Shown here: positions 1 through 8,386 of the stretch, in pieces
Layout of the letters: each line of letters begins with the position of its first letter
Position numbering within the stretch: the first letter of the stretch is position 1
From: Deltaproteobacteria bacterium
GTDB lineage: Bacteria > Desulfobacterota > Desulfobacteria > Desulfobacterales > Desulfosarcinaceae
Direction: 5' to 3'
Assembly (NCBI GenBank): GCA_021824175.1
Contig: JAKALP010000005.1
Location: 124,001 to 188,000 of the forward strand
DNA: 64,000 bases
The notes under the pieces: model-generated
Seen by the model: only the letters and a program-made list of their open reading frames with translations
What the model was told of the DNA's origin: nothing
The model's database searches: none
Position numbers and translations under genes: made by a program

Positions 1-2
1 AT

Positions 3-2078
3 CTGCTTTCTAAAAAAATTCCAAGCACCCGCAAGATTTTCACCTTTATAGATAAAAACAAAAATGGCACTGCGGATGAAACCACTGCCGATGTTTTTGA
101 TAACGGGGGTGAACTGATCGCTTTCAATACTACCAATAGCAGCTTGATCAAACCATACCTGGGTGTCCGCAGCGACACCGCCTGGGGAAGCAGCGGTGCC
201 GGGCTGGGCAGCACCATCGATACCCGAACCAGCAACATTATTACCTGGGTGCGAGGAACCGATGTGACGGGTTTGCGTAACCGCACCATCAACGGAGTGA
301 CATGGCCTTTGGGAGATATCATCAACTCAACGCCAGTCACCGTAACCAGGCCCGTTGAACGATTCAACCTCTGGTATGGAGATAAATCGTATCAACAATA
401 TTACGATGCCTTCAAGGATCGCGAGGGCATAACCTACGTGGGCAGCAATGACGGTATGCTGCATGCATTTGCCGCATGGAAGTATGATACCACTAAAAAG
501 CAATACGTCCGGCCTGCATCTGCTCCGGCTGACGAACACATGGGTGACGAATTGTGGGCCTTAATCCCCCAAAGCGTGCTGCCCCATCTCAAATGGGTTT
601 CCCAGAAGAACTATTCACACACTTATCTAGTGGATGCCAAACCCCGAATTTTTGATGCTAAAATATTACCAAATAATACCCATTACGCCAGTTCCAATGG
701 CGAGGATAACTGGGGCACTATTCTGGTCATGGGGCTAAACATGGGGGCCAAACAGATTAGCGCCAACGAAGATTTTGGGGACGGCTTAGGGGTTGCGGAG
801 CGAGTCTTCTACCCCAGCTACATCTGCATGGACATTACCGACCCCCGCAACCCGCGCCTATTATGGGAGCGCGCCTACCCGAATCAAGCCATGAGCTACT
901 CCACTCCCATTCCAATCAAGGTCGGCGACAAGTGGTTCCTGGTATTCGGTTCTGGGCCCACCGCATATGATGGAAGCAGCACCCAAGCGGGCTATATCTA
1001 TGTGGCCGATATGAAAACAGGCGCTTTGCTACGGCAAATGGGCCCATACGATACAAAGGCCTTCTTCTCCACAGCTGCTTCAATTGATAAAAATCTGAAT
1101 TATAACGTGGATGATGTATATATTGGTGATGCTTATTATGATCAAAATAGTTGGAAAGGCAGTCTCTATAAAATCGCCGTGCCCTGCTCCAACTGTGAAT
1201 GGAATGATAATTACAATCCAAGCCAAAGTCTGGGCTATGATTCAGATCCAAGTAAATGGTACGTCAATAAGCTCTTTGATTCAGACCGGCCAATCACCGC
1301 GCCGCCGTCAGTTAGCGTAGAGCATTTCCCTGATTTCGGGATAGATAACGTATGGGTATACTTCGGCACCGGTCGATATATTGCAGATGCCGACAAAACC
1401 GATGCCAACCAGCAATACCTATACGGAATCAAAGATCCCTATTTCAATAAGAGATATAAAGGCACCCTCATGCACAACTATGCGGCCGCTGCCGGTAAAA
1501 CGCTCACCCGCACGGATCTGTTCGCAGGGGATGAAATCACAGTCACCACCAAGGGCCGGGTGCTTAAGAACGGCGCCTTGTTTGGGGCGAACGGGGATTT
1601 TATCGCCCTGGAAGATGAGGTCCGCAACAATTGGGATGGATGGTACCGCAGGCTGCAACTCAATGGTACTTCCGCTTCTGAGCGCATGATCAGTAAGCCG
1701 GCGATTTTTGGCGGTATCGCCTTATATCCCGTATTCACACCTAGTACGGAACTATGTAAGGGACAAGGCAGCACCAATTTCTATGGGTTGTACTATACGA
1801 CGGGGACCGGTTATACCAAACAGATATTTGACATCACAAATCCGGACAAAATAACTTTCAATTACAAAGGTCAGAATGTGACTCAGGATGTTGTTGCGGT
1901 TAAACTAAAGATCCCGATGATCGGCTGCCCACCACCTAGCGTGGGTTTGCATACCGGCAAGGAATCAGGATCGACTGCATATCTACAGCTGAGCACAGGG
2001 GTTGTGCAGTTGGTCAATGTAGGTAATGCGATCTACTCCTTGAGCACCATTACCGATTGGTGGGATCGAACCAATTAA
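3..2078 (+). CDS. pilY1: PilY1-like type IV pilus tip/adhesin protein, 5' end outside window
   Basis: This is the C-terminal beta-propeller part of a PilY1 protein, a secreted, calcium-modulated pilus-tip adhesin that supports type IV pilus extension. The frame is open to the left window edge. The first ATG/TTG-type codons inside are not the real start, because upstream codons still align with the paralogue at 3948-8384 (the FTFIDKNKNG stretch matches FTFVDRNRDG there). Visible propeller blocks include YVGSNDGMLHAF, WALIPQSVLPHLKW, MGLNMGAKQI, CMDITDPRNPRLLWE, FGSGPTAYDG and YFGTGRYI. The von Willebrand A half lies outside the window. A small secreted-protein gene follows 69 bp downstream, in the same order as in the second pilY1 locus. 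The family call is firm; the total length is unknown. Confidence 0.93.
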   Translation: MLSKKIPSTRKIFTFIDKNKNGTADETTADVFDNGGELIAFNTTNSSLIKPYLGVRSDTAWGSSGAGLGSTIDTRTSNIITWVRGTDVTGLRNRTINGVTWPLGDIINSTPVTVTRPVERFNLWYGDKSYQQYYDAFKDREGITYVGSNDGMLHAFAAWKYDTTKKQYVRPASAPADEHMGDELWALIPQSVLPHLKWVSQKNYSHTYLVDAKPRIFDAKILPNNTHYASSNGEDNWGTILVMGLNMGAKQISANEDFGDGLGVAERVFYPSYICMDITDPRNPRLLWERAYPNQAMSYSTPIPIKVGDKWFLVFGSGPTAYDGSSTQAGYIYVADMKTGALLRQMGPYDTKAFFSTAASIDKNLNYNVDDVYIGDAYYDQNSWKGSLYKIAVPCSNCEWNDNYNPSQSLGYDSDPSKWYVNKLFDSDRPITAPPSVSVEHFPDFGIDNVWVYFGTGRYIADADKTDANQQYLYGIKDPYFNKRYKGTLMHNYAAAAGKTLTRTDLFAGDEITVTTKGRVLKNGALFGANGDFIALEDEVRNNWDGWYRRLQLNGTSASERMISKPAIFGGIALYPVFTPSTELCKGQGSTNFYGLYYTTGTGYTKQIFDITNPDKITFNYKGQNVTQDVVAVKLKIPMIGCPPPSVGLHTGKESGSTAYLQLSTGVVQLVNVGNAIYSLSTITDWWDRTN

Positions 2079-2147
2079 GCATCTGGCTGGCCAGAGCATG
2101 GTGTATCGAATCGAGAAGTGCAGGATAAATATATGGAAGGAACAGCA

Positions 2148-2567
2148 ATGAATACTTCATTACTCCGAGATAATATCCGCCGACAAAGGCCATTCATTTT
2201 GATCTTGGCATTGATTCTGATCGCTCTGATAACCAATATCGCGACAGCGGATACCGCCAAGAAGAATCCCAAACCGGCTGATGGTGAAGGCCCCCAAGGT
2301 GCGGCAGCGAGTGTGGCCACCGTAGTGATAGCGAAAAAGAGTCTTGAACACGTAGTCACCATTGCCGGTGACCGATATACTTTATCATCGGGAAGTATCA
2401 TTACCGGCCTGGATGGCAAACAGTTAAGCATCCGGCAAATGCTTGTACCCTGTGACGCAGAGATCACCTATGAAATATCTAAAGGGGTCCGCGTCGTCCA
2501 ACGCATCAAAGTTGTACGAGTTGTGAAAGACGCGCGTTGGCAATGGGTATCTGATCAGCCGGAGTAA
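2148..2567 (+). CDS. small secreted PilY1-linked protein (copy A)
   Basis: No named family is recognised. The 139-residue protein has a basic N-terminus, a hydrophobic segment (about residues 11-29, FILILALILIALITNIATA) that looks like a signal peptide or anchor, a Pro/Gly-rich linker, and a conserved C-terminal half. That half shares IAKKSLE, GDRYTLS, GLDGKQLSIRQMLVPCD and a final WxSDQPE with the 3460-3858 protein. The ATG at 2148 is chosen because GGAAGG lies 7 bases upstream; the earlier GTG at 2118 and ATG at 2133 lack this. It follows pilY1 copy A and ends before a strong hairpin terminator. A role with PilY1 is inferred only from the repeated pairing. Confidence 0.8.
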   Translation: MNTSLLRDNIRRQRPFILILALILIALITNIATADTAKKNPKPADGEGPQGAAASVATVVIAKKSLEHVVTIAGDRYTLSSGSIITGLDGKQLSIRQMLVPCDAEITYEISKGVRVVQRIKVVRVVKDARWQWVSDQPE

Positions 2568-2630
2568 GGTGTCACTTGATAGGTAAAGCGTTCAGCCGTC
2601 ACCATTACGCTGAATGAGATAAACAAGAAG

Positions 2631-2681
2631 AATAAAATAAACCCGGACGAAGAAAATGGGCTCGTCCGGGTTTATTTTATT
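2631..2681 (+). terminator. strong hairpin terminator after small protein A
   Basis: A perfect 20-bp inverted repeat has arms 2631-2650 and 2662-2681 and an 11-base loop. The core is CCCGGACGA/TCGTCCGGG, with A/T-rich stem bases (TTTATTTTATT) forming the U-rich 3' side. It lies 64 bp after the stop of the small secreted-protein gene. The A-rich left flank means it may also work from the other strand. Confidence 0.88.
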
Positions 2682-2714
2682 TGATGGGTATAGAAGTTTT
2701 TCGATCCAAGGCAC

Positions 2715-2781
2715 GTCATTCCCGCGAAGGCCAGATTCTGATGATGCTGTCACGCCGGATGCCCGCCTGCATGGGCATGAC
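2715..2781 (+). repeat. dispersed GTCATTCCCGC-type repeat, copy 1
   Basis: This 67-bp element starts GTCATTCCCGCG and ends GGGCATGAC, so its tips are short inverted repeats (GTCAT/ATGAC). The middle GATTCTGATGATGC and GGATGCCCGC blocks recur in the 3294 copy. It resembles the REP-like intergenic elements common in Desulfobacterota genomes. Confidence 0.7.
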
Positions 2782-2921
2782 AAAAGTAACTCCCCGATGC
2801 CTGTTTTATTTACTTTTCCTAAGGAGTTTTTTAGAAGGTGAATATTTCTATCAACAACATTCCACCATACCTATTCAAGAATTGTTCAGCCTTCATCCAG
2901 AGAAATAGGCATTCATTTGCA

Positions 2922-3056
2922 CGGTTATGCGCTTAGCCCAACTGGTAGGACTCTCGCTTTCATGCTCTGCATTGGAGCGCATGGTTTATTTTCAAGTAAG
3001 GGGTCCCATGCAGAGCATGGGAACCGGGGTGCAAGACTTGGGCTAAGTCATAACCG
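2922..3056. repeat. long nested inverted repeat
   Basis: The outer arms are 2922-2941 and 3038-3056 (CGGTTATG..CTTAGCCCAA against TTGGGCTAAG..CATAACCG, with a one-base insertion and one mismatch). The inner arms CATGCTCTGCAT (2961-2972) and ATGCAGAGCATG (3008-3019) pair inside the outer stem. Read as RNA or single-stranded DNA this folds into one large hairpin of about 135 nt. It codes for nothing visible and could be a small non-autonomous mobile element or a structured RNA. Confidence 0.7.
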
Positions 3057-3293
3057 CCTTTAATTATGATATTGATCGATAAGGGAGTATATTGAAGGTA
3101 CAGTCGAAATTATTTCCGACAATTTTCTTAGCCAATTAAAGTTTTTCCATTTACTTGTCTACGGTGAAAATAGCACTTAATCGAACAGAGCAAGAGAAGC
3201 GATAGCGCCGGGGGTTTAGATAGAGTGTCCAAAGGCAGAGGCCAGGGTATTGAGGCTCTTTAGAGGGTGGACTTTTCTCACTGAAAGGCAGCG

Positions 3294-3370
3294 CTTTCCC
3301 GCCAAGGCTGGAATCCAGATTCTAATGATGCCATCACGCTGGATGCCCGCATGCACGGGCGTAATGAAAG
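3294..3370 (+). repeat. dispersed TTCCCGC-type repeat, copy 2
   Basis: This 77-bp copy has the same layout as the 2715 element: TTCCCGCCAAGG, then GGAATCCAGATTCTAATGATGCC, then TCACGCTGGATGCCCGC, then a CACGGGCG tip. Its ends CTTTC/GAAAG are complementary. A CTCC/CCCG tail follows, as in the other copies. Confidence 0.68.
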
Positions 3371-3400
3371 AAAATCTCCGACTCCCGTAATAAACAACAA

Positions 3401-3430
3401 TGCCCCCCTCTACTTCCCAAGAGGAGGGCA
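3401..3430 (-). terminator. hairpin after small protein B
   Basis: The arms are 3401-3411 and 3420-3430 (TGCCCCCCTCT against AGAGGAGGGCA, one mismatch). On the minus strand the hairpin sits 30 bp after the small secreted-protein stop and is followed by TTGTTGTTTATT. It is a plausible intrinsic terminator for the minor-pilin operon. Confidence 0.6.
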
Positions 3431-3459
3431 CTGGAATATGAGCTAAAAAATTTACTTTT

Positions 3460-3858
3460 TTATTCAGGTCGATTCGAAATCCATAGGGACGAAGCATTGC
3501 TGCTCACCCGCTTGATATCAATGCGTTCAGCCCATCGTTTACCGGCTTCAGTGCGATAGGCCAGTTCCACGTCGCAGGGCACCAACATTTTCCGAATGCT
3601 TACCTGGTTGCCATCCATTCCCACCACGATCGTGTTGTCAGACAAGTAATATTTATCCCCGCCGGTGGTCGTGATTACCTCCAAACTTTTTCTTGCTATG
3701 GTGACCTCCACCTTATCTAAGATAAGTCCCTGCTCACCTTTGGCGGGCGGGGCCATCTTATTGGCATGCTCTCCCGCCCAAACGCTATTGACAAGCAAGG
3801 AGATCGTAAGGATCAGAACGACAAGTAGTACGCGTCTATGGAATGATATTGGAGTCAT
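3460..3858 (-). CDS. small secreted PilY1-linked protein (copy B)
   Basis: This 132-residue paralogue of the 2148-2567 protein has an N-terminal signal-like segment (RRVLLVVLILTISLLVNSVWA). Its C-terminal half shares IARKSLE, GDKYYLS, GMDGNQVSIRKMLVPCD, a repeated RI.I.RV stretch, and a WISNRPE end. The single cysteine in LVPCD is kept in both copies. The ATG at 3858 has AAAGGA at 8 bases; the ATG at 3867 sits too close to that site. It is the last gene of the minor-pilin operon, 90 bp after pilY1 and separated from it by a 13-bp perfect hairpin. Its function is unknown. A PilY1 partner or secretion helper is an inference from the repeated gene pairing. Confidence 0.82.
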   Translation of the reverse strand: MTPISFHRRVLLVVLILTISLLVNSVWAGEHANKMAPPAKGEQGLILDKVEVTIARKSLEVITTTGGDKYYLSDNTIVVGMDGNQVSIRKMLVPCDVELAYRTEAGKRWAERIDIKRVSSNASSLWISNRPE

Positions 3859-3890
3859 CGGTTTCATCCTTTAATAATTGTTCATTCGAA

Positions 3891-3928
3891 GCGCAGCTGG
3901 TTGAAAGACATTGTCCAACCAGCTGCGC
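3891..3928 (-). promoter_or_regulatory. intercistronic hairpin between pilY1 and small protein B
   Basis: A perfect 13-bp stem (3891-3903 with 3916-3928, GCGCAGCTGGTTG/CAACCAGCTGCGC) and a 12-base loop sit in the gap between two genes of one operon. No U-run follows on the minus strand. An RNA-stabilising or processing element, or partial attenuation, is more likely than a full terminator. Confidence 0.6.
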
Positions 3929-3947
3929 AGCAGCTTACATACTCTTA

Positions 3948-6900
3948 TCAATCCCACCAATCGATAATTGCCCCCTGGAAGTAGAAGGGCGGGACCACAT
4001 CCAGTTGAATGATTTGTCCGGAGCTCTGTTGCATGAAGGCTTTGGCGCCCTTCTCTTGTCCGGCGTGCATACCGGCTGCTGGTGGTGGCGAACCTGTAAA
4101 GCCAACAGGCAGTGATACGGCAACTATTTGTTCTTGTTTTCCATTAACCGTGATGGTTGTTGGATGCGGGCAGCTTAGTATCTGTCTATAGTATCCGGTG
4201 CCGGTTGCGTAGTAAACCGCCAGCACATTAGTGGTGCCGCCGTAGTTGCACAAATCGGTATCCGGGGTAAAAGTTGGGACAAAGACCATGCCTCCCAGGA
4301 TAGATGCTTTACTGACAATTCGTTGGGATGGCCCGGTGCTAAAATCATCTAGCTGCCGGTACCAACCTGCATAATGATCTTGGATATCCTTTTCCAAATC
4401 CAGTATGGTGGCGAGCCTCGTATTGCCATTCTCACTGACATTCTGCACAGCGCCGTTGATTGCGTAATGGTTTCCGGTTGTAACGGAAATATTATCCGCC
4501 CTTAATAAATTACCTAGTTCCAGCGGGTCGGTCGTCGTCGCGGCACTGTAACTGTGGTACACAGACGATCGGCTGTTGAAGAATGGGTCCTTGATACCGA
4601 CCAAGTACTGCTGATCACTGTTCAGGATATCCGTCTTGACCAGATACCGCCCGGTGCCAAAATAGAGCCAGACATTGTCGACTTTGTTGGCTGGTACGAC
4701 TTCAATGCTGACAGATACCGGGGTGGTAATCGGCAGATCTGAAGCATACAACTTGGAGTAAACCCAGGAATTGGGGTCTGTTGCATAACCCATATCATTA
4801 CTGGCATTATAATTACTGCTCCATTGGCAATTGGTGCACGGGATTGCTATTTTATAGACACCACCCTGCCAAACCCCGTTATTCAGGAAGTCACCAGTCG
4901 TATAGATGGCATCCACATTGTAATTCATGTTCTTGTCAAAAGTGGTTGAGTCATTCATGAAACCTTTACTGTTGGCGTTTTCGATGGGACCGAAGCGCCG
5001 GAGCATTCGGCCAGTCAGGATATCCGCGATATAAAGATAGGCAGGCTGGCTGCTGGTGCCGTTATAGTCCGTGGGACCTGAACCAAATGCGAGATACCAG
5101 TCATCGCCGACCTTCAAGGGGGCCGGCCGAGCCCAACTCATGGCAAGACCCGGATAGGTACGTTCCCACATCAAACGGGGGTGGCGCGGGTCAGTGATAT
5201 CCAGGCAAAAATAGACCGGATCAAAATCCCGGGTCTCCACGCCGCTGCCGAAATCCTCGGTCACTGAAATGTGTTTGCCACCCATGCGGAGCCCCATCAC
5301 CAGGAAAGTGCCCCAGTTATTATCGGAGTCGTCGTCCTTATAATGGGTATCATCAGGAAGTATCTTGGCATCAAAAACTCTAGGTCGGCCGTCTACCATA
5401 TAAGTATGGGTGTAGTCTTTATGCGCCAACCATTTTAGATGGGGCAGTAAAGCCTGGGGGATGAAGGCCCAGGCCTCATCGCCGATCTGTTCTCCCGATT
5501 TTGCTTCATCCGGCTTCGCGTATGTTGGTCGTCCTTGATCGTCTAAGGTATATTTCCAGCCAGTGAAGGCGTGCAGCATGCCATCATTGGCGCCCACATA
5601 GATCATGGTTTCACGATCCTTATACTTCACCCAATAATCCAGATAAGACTTATCCGCGTAGATATTATGGAAATCATCCGGCGGCCGGGACACCGCCACC
5701 GGCGTGGAATCAATGATATCCCCCAACCGATAAGTAACGCCCTCAACGGTGCGGTTGCGTAAGCCGGTCACTTCGGTCCCGCGGACCCACTCGATAATGT
5801 TAGTAACCCGGTCACTGACGGTGGTGCCCAGCTTCAGACCTAAATCACCATAGGTGGTATCATCCAAAACCCCGAGATAGGGCTTGATAAGAGCAGCTGA
5901 GGATGTATTGAAGGCGACGAGCTCTCCGGACTGATCCAGAGGATTATTCGAAGGGTCATCAGCCAGTCCATCTCGGTTACGATCCACAAACGTGAATATA
6001 TCGCGCGTGGCCGGAGACCGGTCGCTGAGACGCTTTCCAGCCTCAAAAATAGGGTACAAGGTATCCAGCGGTTGTGACGCGCCACCATTATAGGAGACAG
6101 ACGTATTGCCCTGATCATCCGTGGTGAAGGTAACCAGCTTATCATCGTCATCCAGAGTGAGGGGTGTGCTGCCGGAATCATCACGCAGTTGGCCAAGGCC
6201 GTCTACCCAAAGCGATTGGAGAAAGCCTATCCAGCGAACATTTTCTGTCCGGTCCTGGCTTTCTTTGAAGGCCATAAAGTAGGCCTGAAGCACATTACCT
6301 TCGCCTTCGCTGTTGGTGGCCAACACCGAAGCCGAAGTGCCTGAGGCGGCTTGTTGCTGGATGTCGCCAAACGCCTCCATCAGCCGCGCTTCAAGAGCAT
6401 ATCCATCACTGGCTTCAAAGTAAGTATCGGGAATGCCATCACCGTCCTCGTCCCATTCTCCATCATCGGGGCGTCCATTGTGGTTTTTGTCTTCAAATCC
6501 GCCATTTTTTGCGGCGCTTTGTAACAAATTACGGGCGTTTTGGTCGTTGCCGAAAGCATAGACCGCGTAAAAAGTCAGGGTTTGGCTATCTGCAAGATCA
6601 GATCGCAAGTCAACCGTGTGTGCGTAGAGGGTGACATCATCCAAAAAATCAGTGCCGCCATCCGGATAGTCACAGTTGGCATTAGTGGATTCATCACAAT
6701 TGGTGTGATCACCGTCACCGGAATAGTTTTTCAGGCTGGACGGAATCTTTGCATCTTTGGTGGATGCACCGTCAGTCAACATCAGCACAAAGCTTTTGGC
6801 ACAACGGGCAGGAAAACCATTTTGATAATAAGGGTCGTCGCTATCGCCTTTGACCGCATTGGGAATTGCGGCGCTGTAGTAATCCAGACTGCCGGCCGGT

Positions 6901-8384
6901 TGTTCTTGACGGAAATATTGCATGGCCACGTACATGGTTTCCGCCAACGGCGTCCAGGTATCAGGGTCTTTACTTTCAAGGGCGCTCACCAGGGTCATCA
7001 TATCAGTGCCCATCACGCGATCCACATAGCCGCCACTGTTACCGCTGCCAGTTCCAAGCCGGAACCAGATATTGCCCCAGCGCACATTCTGGTCGCCGAT
7101 CTTCTGCAATACGCCGGACAAATTGTTCCCATTGCCGTAGTAAAAGAAATCGGAGGGTTCAATACTCTGTTTTTTCTCTACGTGAATGTAGTAGTTGGTG
7201 TTGTTCACCGTAATGTAATCGTAGCGCACCCGATAACTGTAGTTGCCTAAATAAGGCGAGACCACGCACGTTCCGGAGTTGAAAGTTTTATAGAAATAGC
7301 GGTCCCCGTTATTCTCGCCATAGAGCATTTGGATACCCGTTCCATCCCGGCCATTATGGGTGTCGCCGCCAAAGAGCACTTTGCGCAATACATCGATGCG
7401 GCGCATACATAGCCAGTTGAGCCAGTTGCCATCCCAAAGTGCTTGACTAACGATATTGGCACCGGTCAAGGTGCTTGAAGCGCCGGACAAGTTTTGCACA
7501 TTCCAAGTGCCGGTGCTGGAAGTGAATGATACCTTTTTATACGCATAGCGGAAGGCGTTATTGCTGTAGCTATAAAAGTAGTCTGGGCTGAAATAACCGT
7601 AATAGCGCGTTTTCCCTGCGCCGCCATCATCGTACGCGATTCGTAGTACGGGCGCATATTGGCTGCCGCTCTCTCTGGATTCAGAGGCGCGCTTGCCGGT
7701 GCCGTTAATGCGAAAGAGCATTGCATTGCCCGAATTCCAACCCGGCCGGCTGACAATCTCCTGGACAATGGCGGTGATGTCATCGGTGCTGTAATTATTG
7801 CCGCTGGTCCATGCTTGGGGACTCCAAGCAACAGTGGCCGTGGTACCGGTGCGGCCGGAGATATTATAGTTGGAGGTATTCAAGGCCGGTGCATTGTCAC
7901 TGGCCTGGGCATCGATGGTCAAGGTACTTGCATCCGAGCCATTTTCATCGGCGATAAAGCCAATGGAAGCCGAGGTAATGGTCACACCTTGAGGGATCAG
8001 AACGTTCTGGAAGCGGATGCCCACAAGCGATTCACCCATATCCAGATCTTTCTCGCTGTTATCATTACGAACCTGTCCATTAGATACGGTCTCTTCCATG
8101 TCATCAGAAGTAGAGACCACCGGGAAGCTGCGCACTGTTGAATAGCCTTCTCCCGCGAAAGGTTCATCGTTGACCGTTCCACCCTCGCCCGGATAGGAAC
8201 CATAGGCGTTGAAGTTCATACTGCCGGAGTTGTCCAGGATGATCATGACATTTGGCGCAACAGAGCGGGAAGTAAAGACCGGTTCGGCGGTATAGGTTGC
8301 CATATTGGCCGTTGCCAGTCCCATTAATCCCAGCCAAGGAATTACCAAGATAAGCGCTGCAATAAAAAGGATAAATCGCTTCAT
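3948..8384 (-). CDS. pilY1: PilY1 type IV pilus tip adhesin, full length
   Basis: This 1478-residue protein has a signal peptide (about 1-27), a von Willebrand A-like domain with MIDAS motif DNSGSM at 51-56 and VLMLTDGAS near 535, acidic D-x-N-x-D-G calcium loops (near 634-655 and near 800), and a C-terminal beta-propeller (YVGANDGMLHAF, FIPQALLPHLKW, CLDITDPRHPRLMWE, YFGTGRYL). PilY1 proteins sit at the pilus tip, help prime assembly with minor pilins, mediate adhesion and can sense surface contact. The ATG at 8384 is used because CTGGAGGACT precedes it by 8 bases; the in-frame ATG 30 bp upstream would overlap pilX. The gene follows pilX directly. A second, divergent-sequence PilY1 lies at the left window edge. 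Confidence 0.96.
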   Translation of the reverse strand: MKRFILFIAALILVIPWLGLMGLATANMATYTAEPVFTSRSVAPNVMIILDNSGSMNFNAYGSYPGEGGTVNDEPFAGEGYSTVRSFPVVSTSDDMEETVSNGQVRNDNSEKDLDMGESLVGIRFQNVLIPQGVTITSASIGFIADENGSDASTLTIDAQASDNAPALNTSNYNISGRTGTTATVAWSPQAWTSGNNYSTDDITAIVQEIVSRPGWNSGNAMLFRINGTGKRASESRESGSQYAPVLRIAYDDGGAGKTRYYGYFSPDYFYSYSNNAFRYAYKKVSFTSSTGTWNVQNLSGASSTLTGANIVSQALWDGNWLNWLCMRRIDVLRKVLFGGDTHNGRDGTGIQMLYGENNGDRYFYKTFNSGTCVVSPYLGNYSYRVRYDYITVNNTNYYIHVEKKQSIEPSDFFYYGNGNNLSGVLQKIGDQNVRWGNIWFRLGTGSGNSGGYVDRVMGTDMMTLVSALESKDPDTWTPLAETMYVAMQYFRQEQPAGSLDYYSAAIPNAVKGDSDDPYYQNGFPARCAKSFVLMLTDGASTKDAKIPSSLKNYSGDGDHTNCDESTNANCDYPDGGTDFLDDVTLYAHTVDLRSDLADSQTLTFYAVYAFGNDQNARNLLQSAAKNGGFEDKNHNGRPDDGEWDEDGDGIPDTYFEASDGYALEARLMEAFGDIQQQAASGTSASVLATNSEGEGNVLQAYFMAFKESQDRTENVRWIGFLQSLWVDGLGQLRDDSGSTPLTLDDDDKLVTFTTDDQGNTSVSYNGGASQPLDTLYPIFEAGKRLSDRSPATRDIFTFVDRNRDGLADDPSNNPLDQSGELVAFNTSSAALIKPYLGVLDDTTYGDLGLKLGTTVSDRVTNIIEWVRGTEVTGLRNRTVEGVTYRLGDIIDSTPVAVSRPPDDFHNIYADKSYLDYWVKYKDRETMIYVGANDGMLHAFTGWKYTLDDQGRPTYAKPDEAKSGEQIGDEAWAFIPQALLPHLKWLAHKDYTHTYMVDGRPRVFDAKILPDDTHYKDDDSDNNWGTFLVMGLRMGGKHISVTEDFGSGVETRDFDPVYFCLDITDPRHPRLMWERTYPGLAMSWARPAPLKVGDDWYLAFGSGPTDYNGTSSQPAYLYIADILTGRMLRRFGPIENANSKGFMNDSTTFDKNMNYNVDAIYTTGDFLNNGVWQGGVYKIAIPCTNCQWSSNYNASNDMGYATDPNSWVYSKLYASDLPITTPVSVSIEVVPANKVDNVWLYFGTGRYLVKTDILNSDQQYLVGIKDPFFNSRSSVYHSYSAATTTDPLELGNLLRADNISVTTGNHYAINGAVQNVSENGNTRLATILDLEKDIQDHYAGWYRQLDDFSTGPSQRIVSKASILGGMVFVPTFTPDTDLCNYGGTTNVLAVYYATGTGYYRQILSCPHPTTITVNGKQEQIVAVSLPVGFTGSPPPAAGMHAGQEKGAKAFMQQSSGQIIQLDVVPPFYFQGAIIDWWD

Positions 8385-8386
8385 GA

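Larger units (their letters stand above)
2568..3459. other. 892-bp gene-free stretch between the two tail-to-tail pilY1 modules
   Basis: No convincing gene lies here. The stretch holds a 20-bp-stem terminator (2631-2681), two copies of a dispersed GTCATTCCCGC-type repeat (2715-2781 and 3294-3370), a long nested inverted repeat (2922-3056) and a hairpin behind the minus-strand small gene (3401-3430). Short open frames that cross these repeats have no conserved look. Confidence 0.75.

Noticed and set aside
6540-7250. 236-residue plus-strand open frame inside pilY1
   Set aside because: Lies antisense to the well-matched PilY1 coding frame; its sequence shows no domain and fits a shadow frame of repeated codons.
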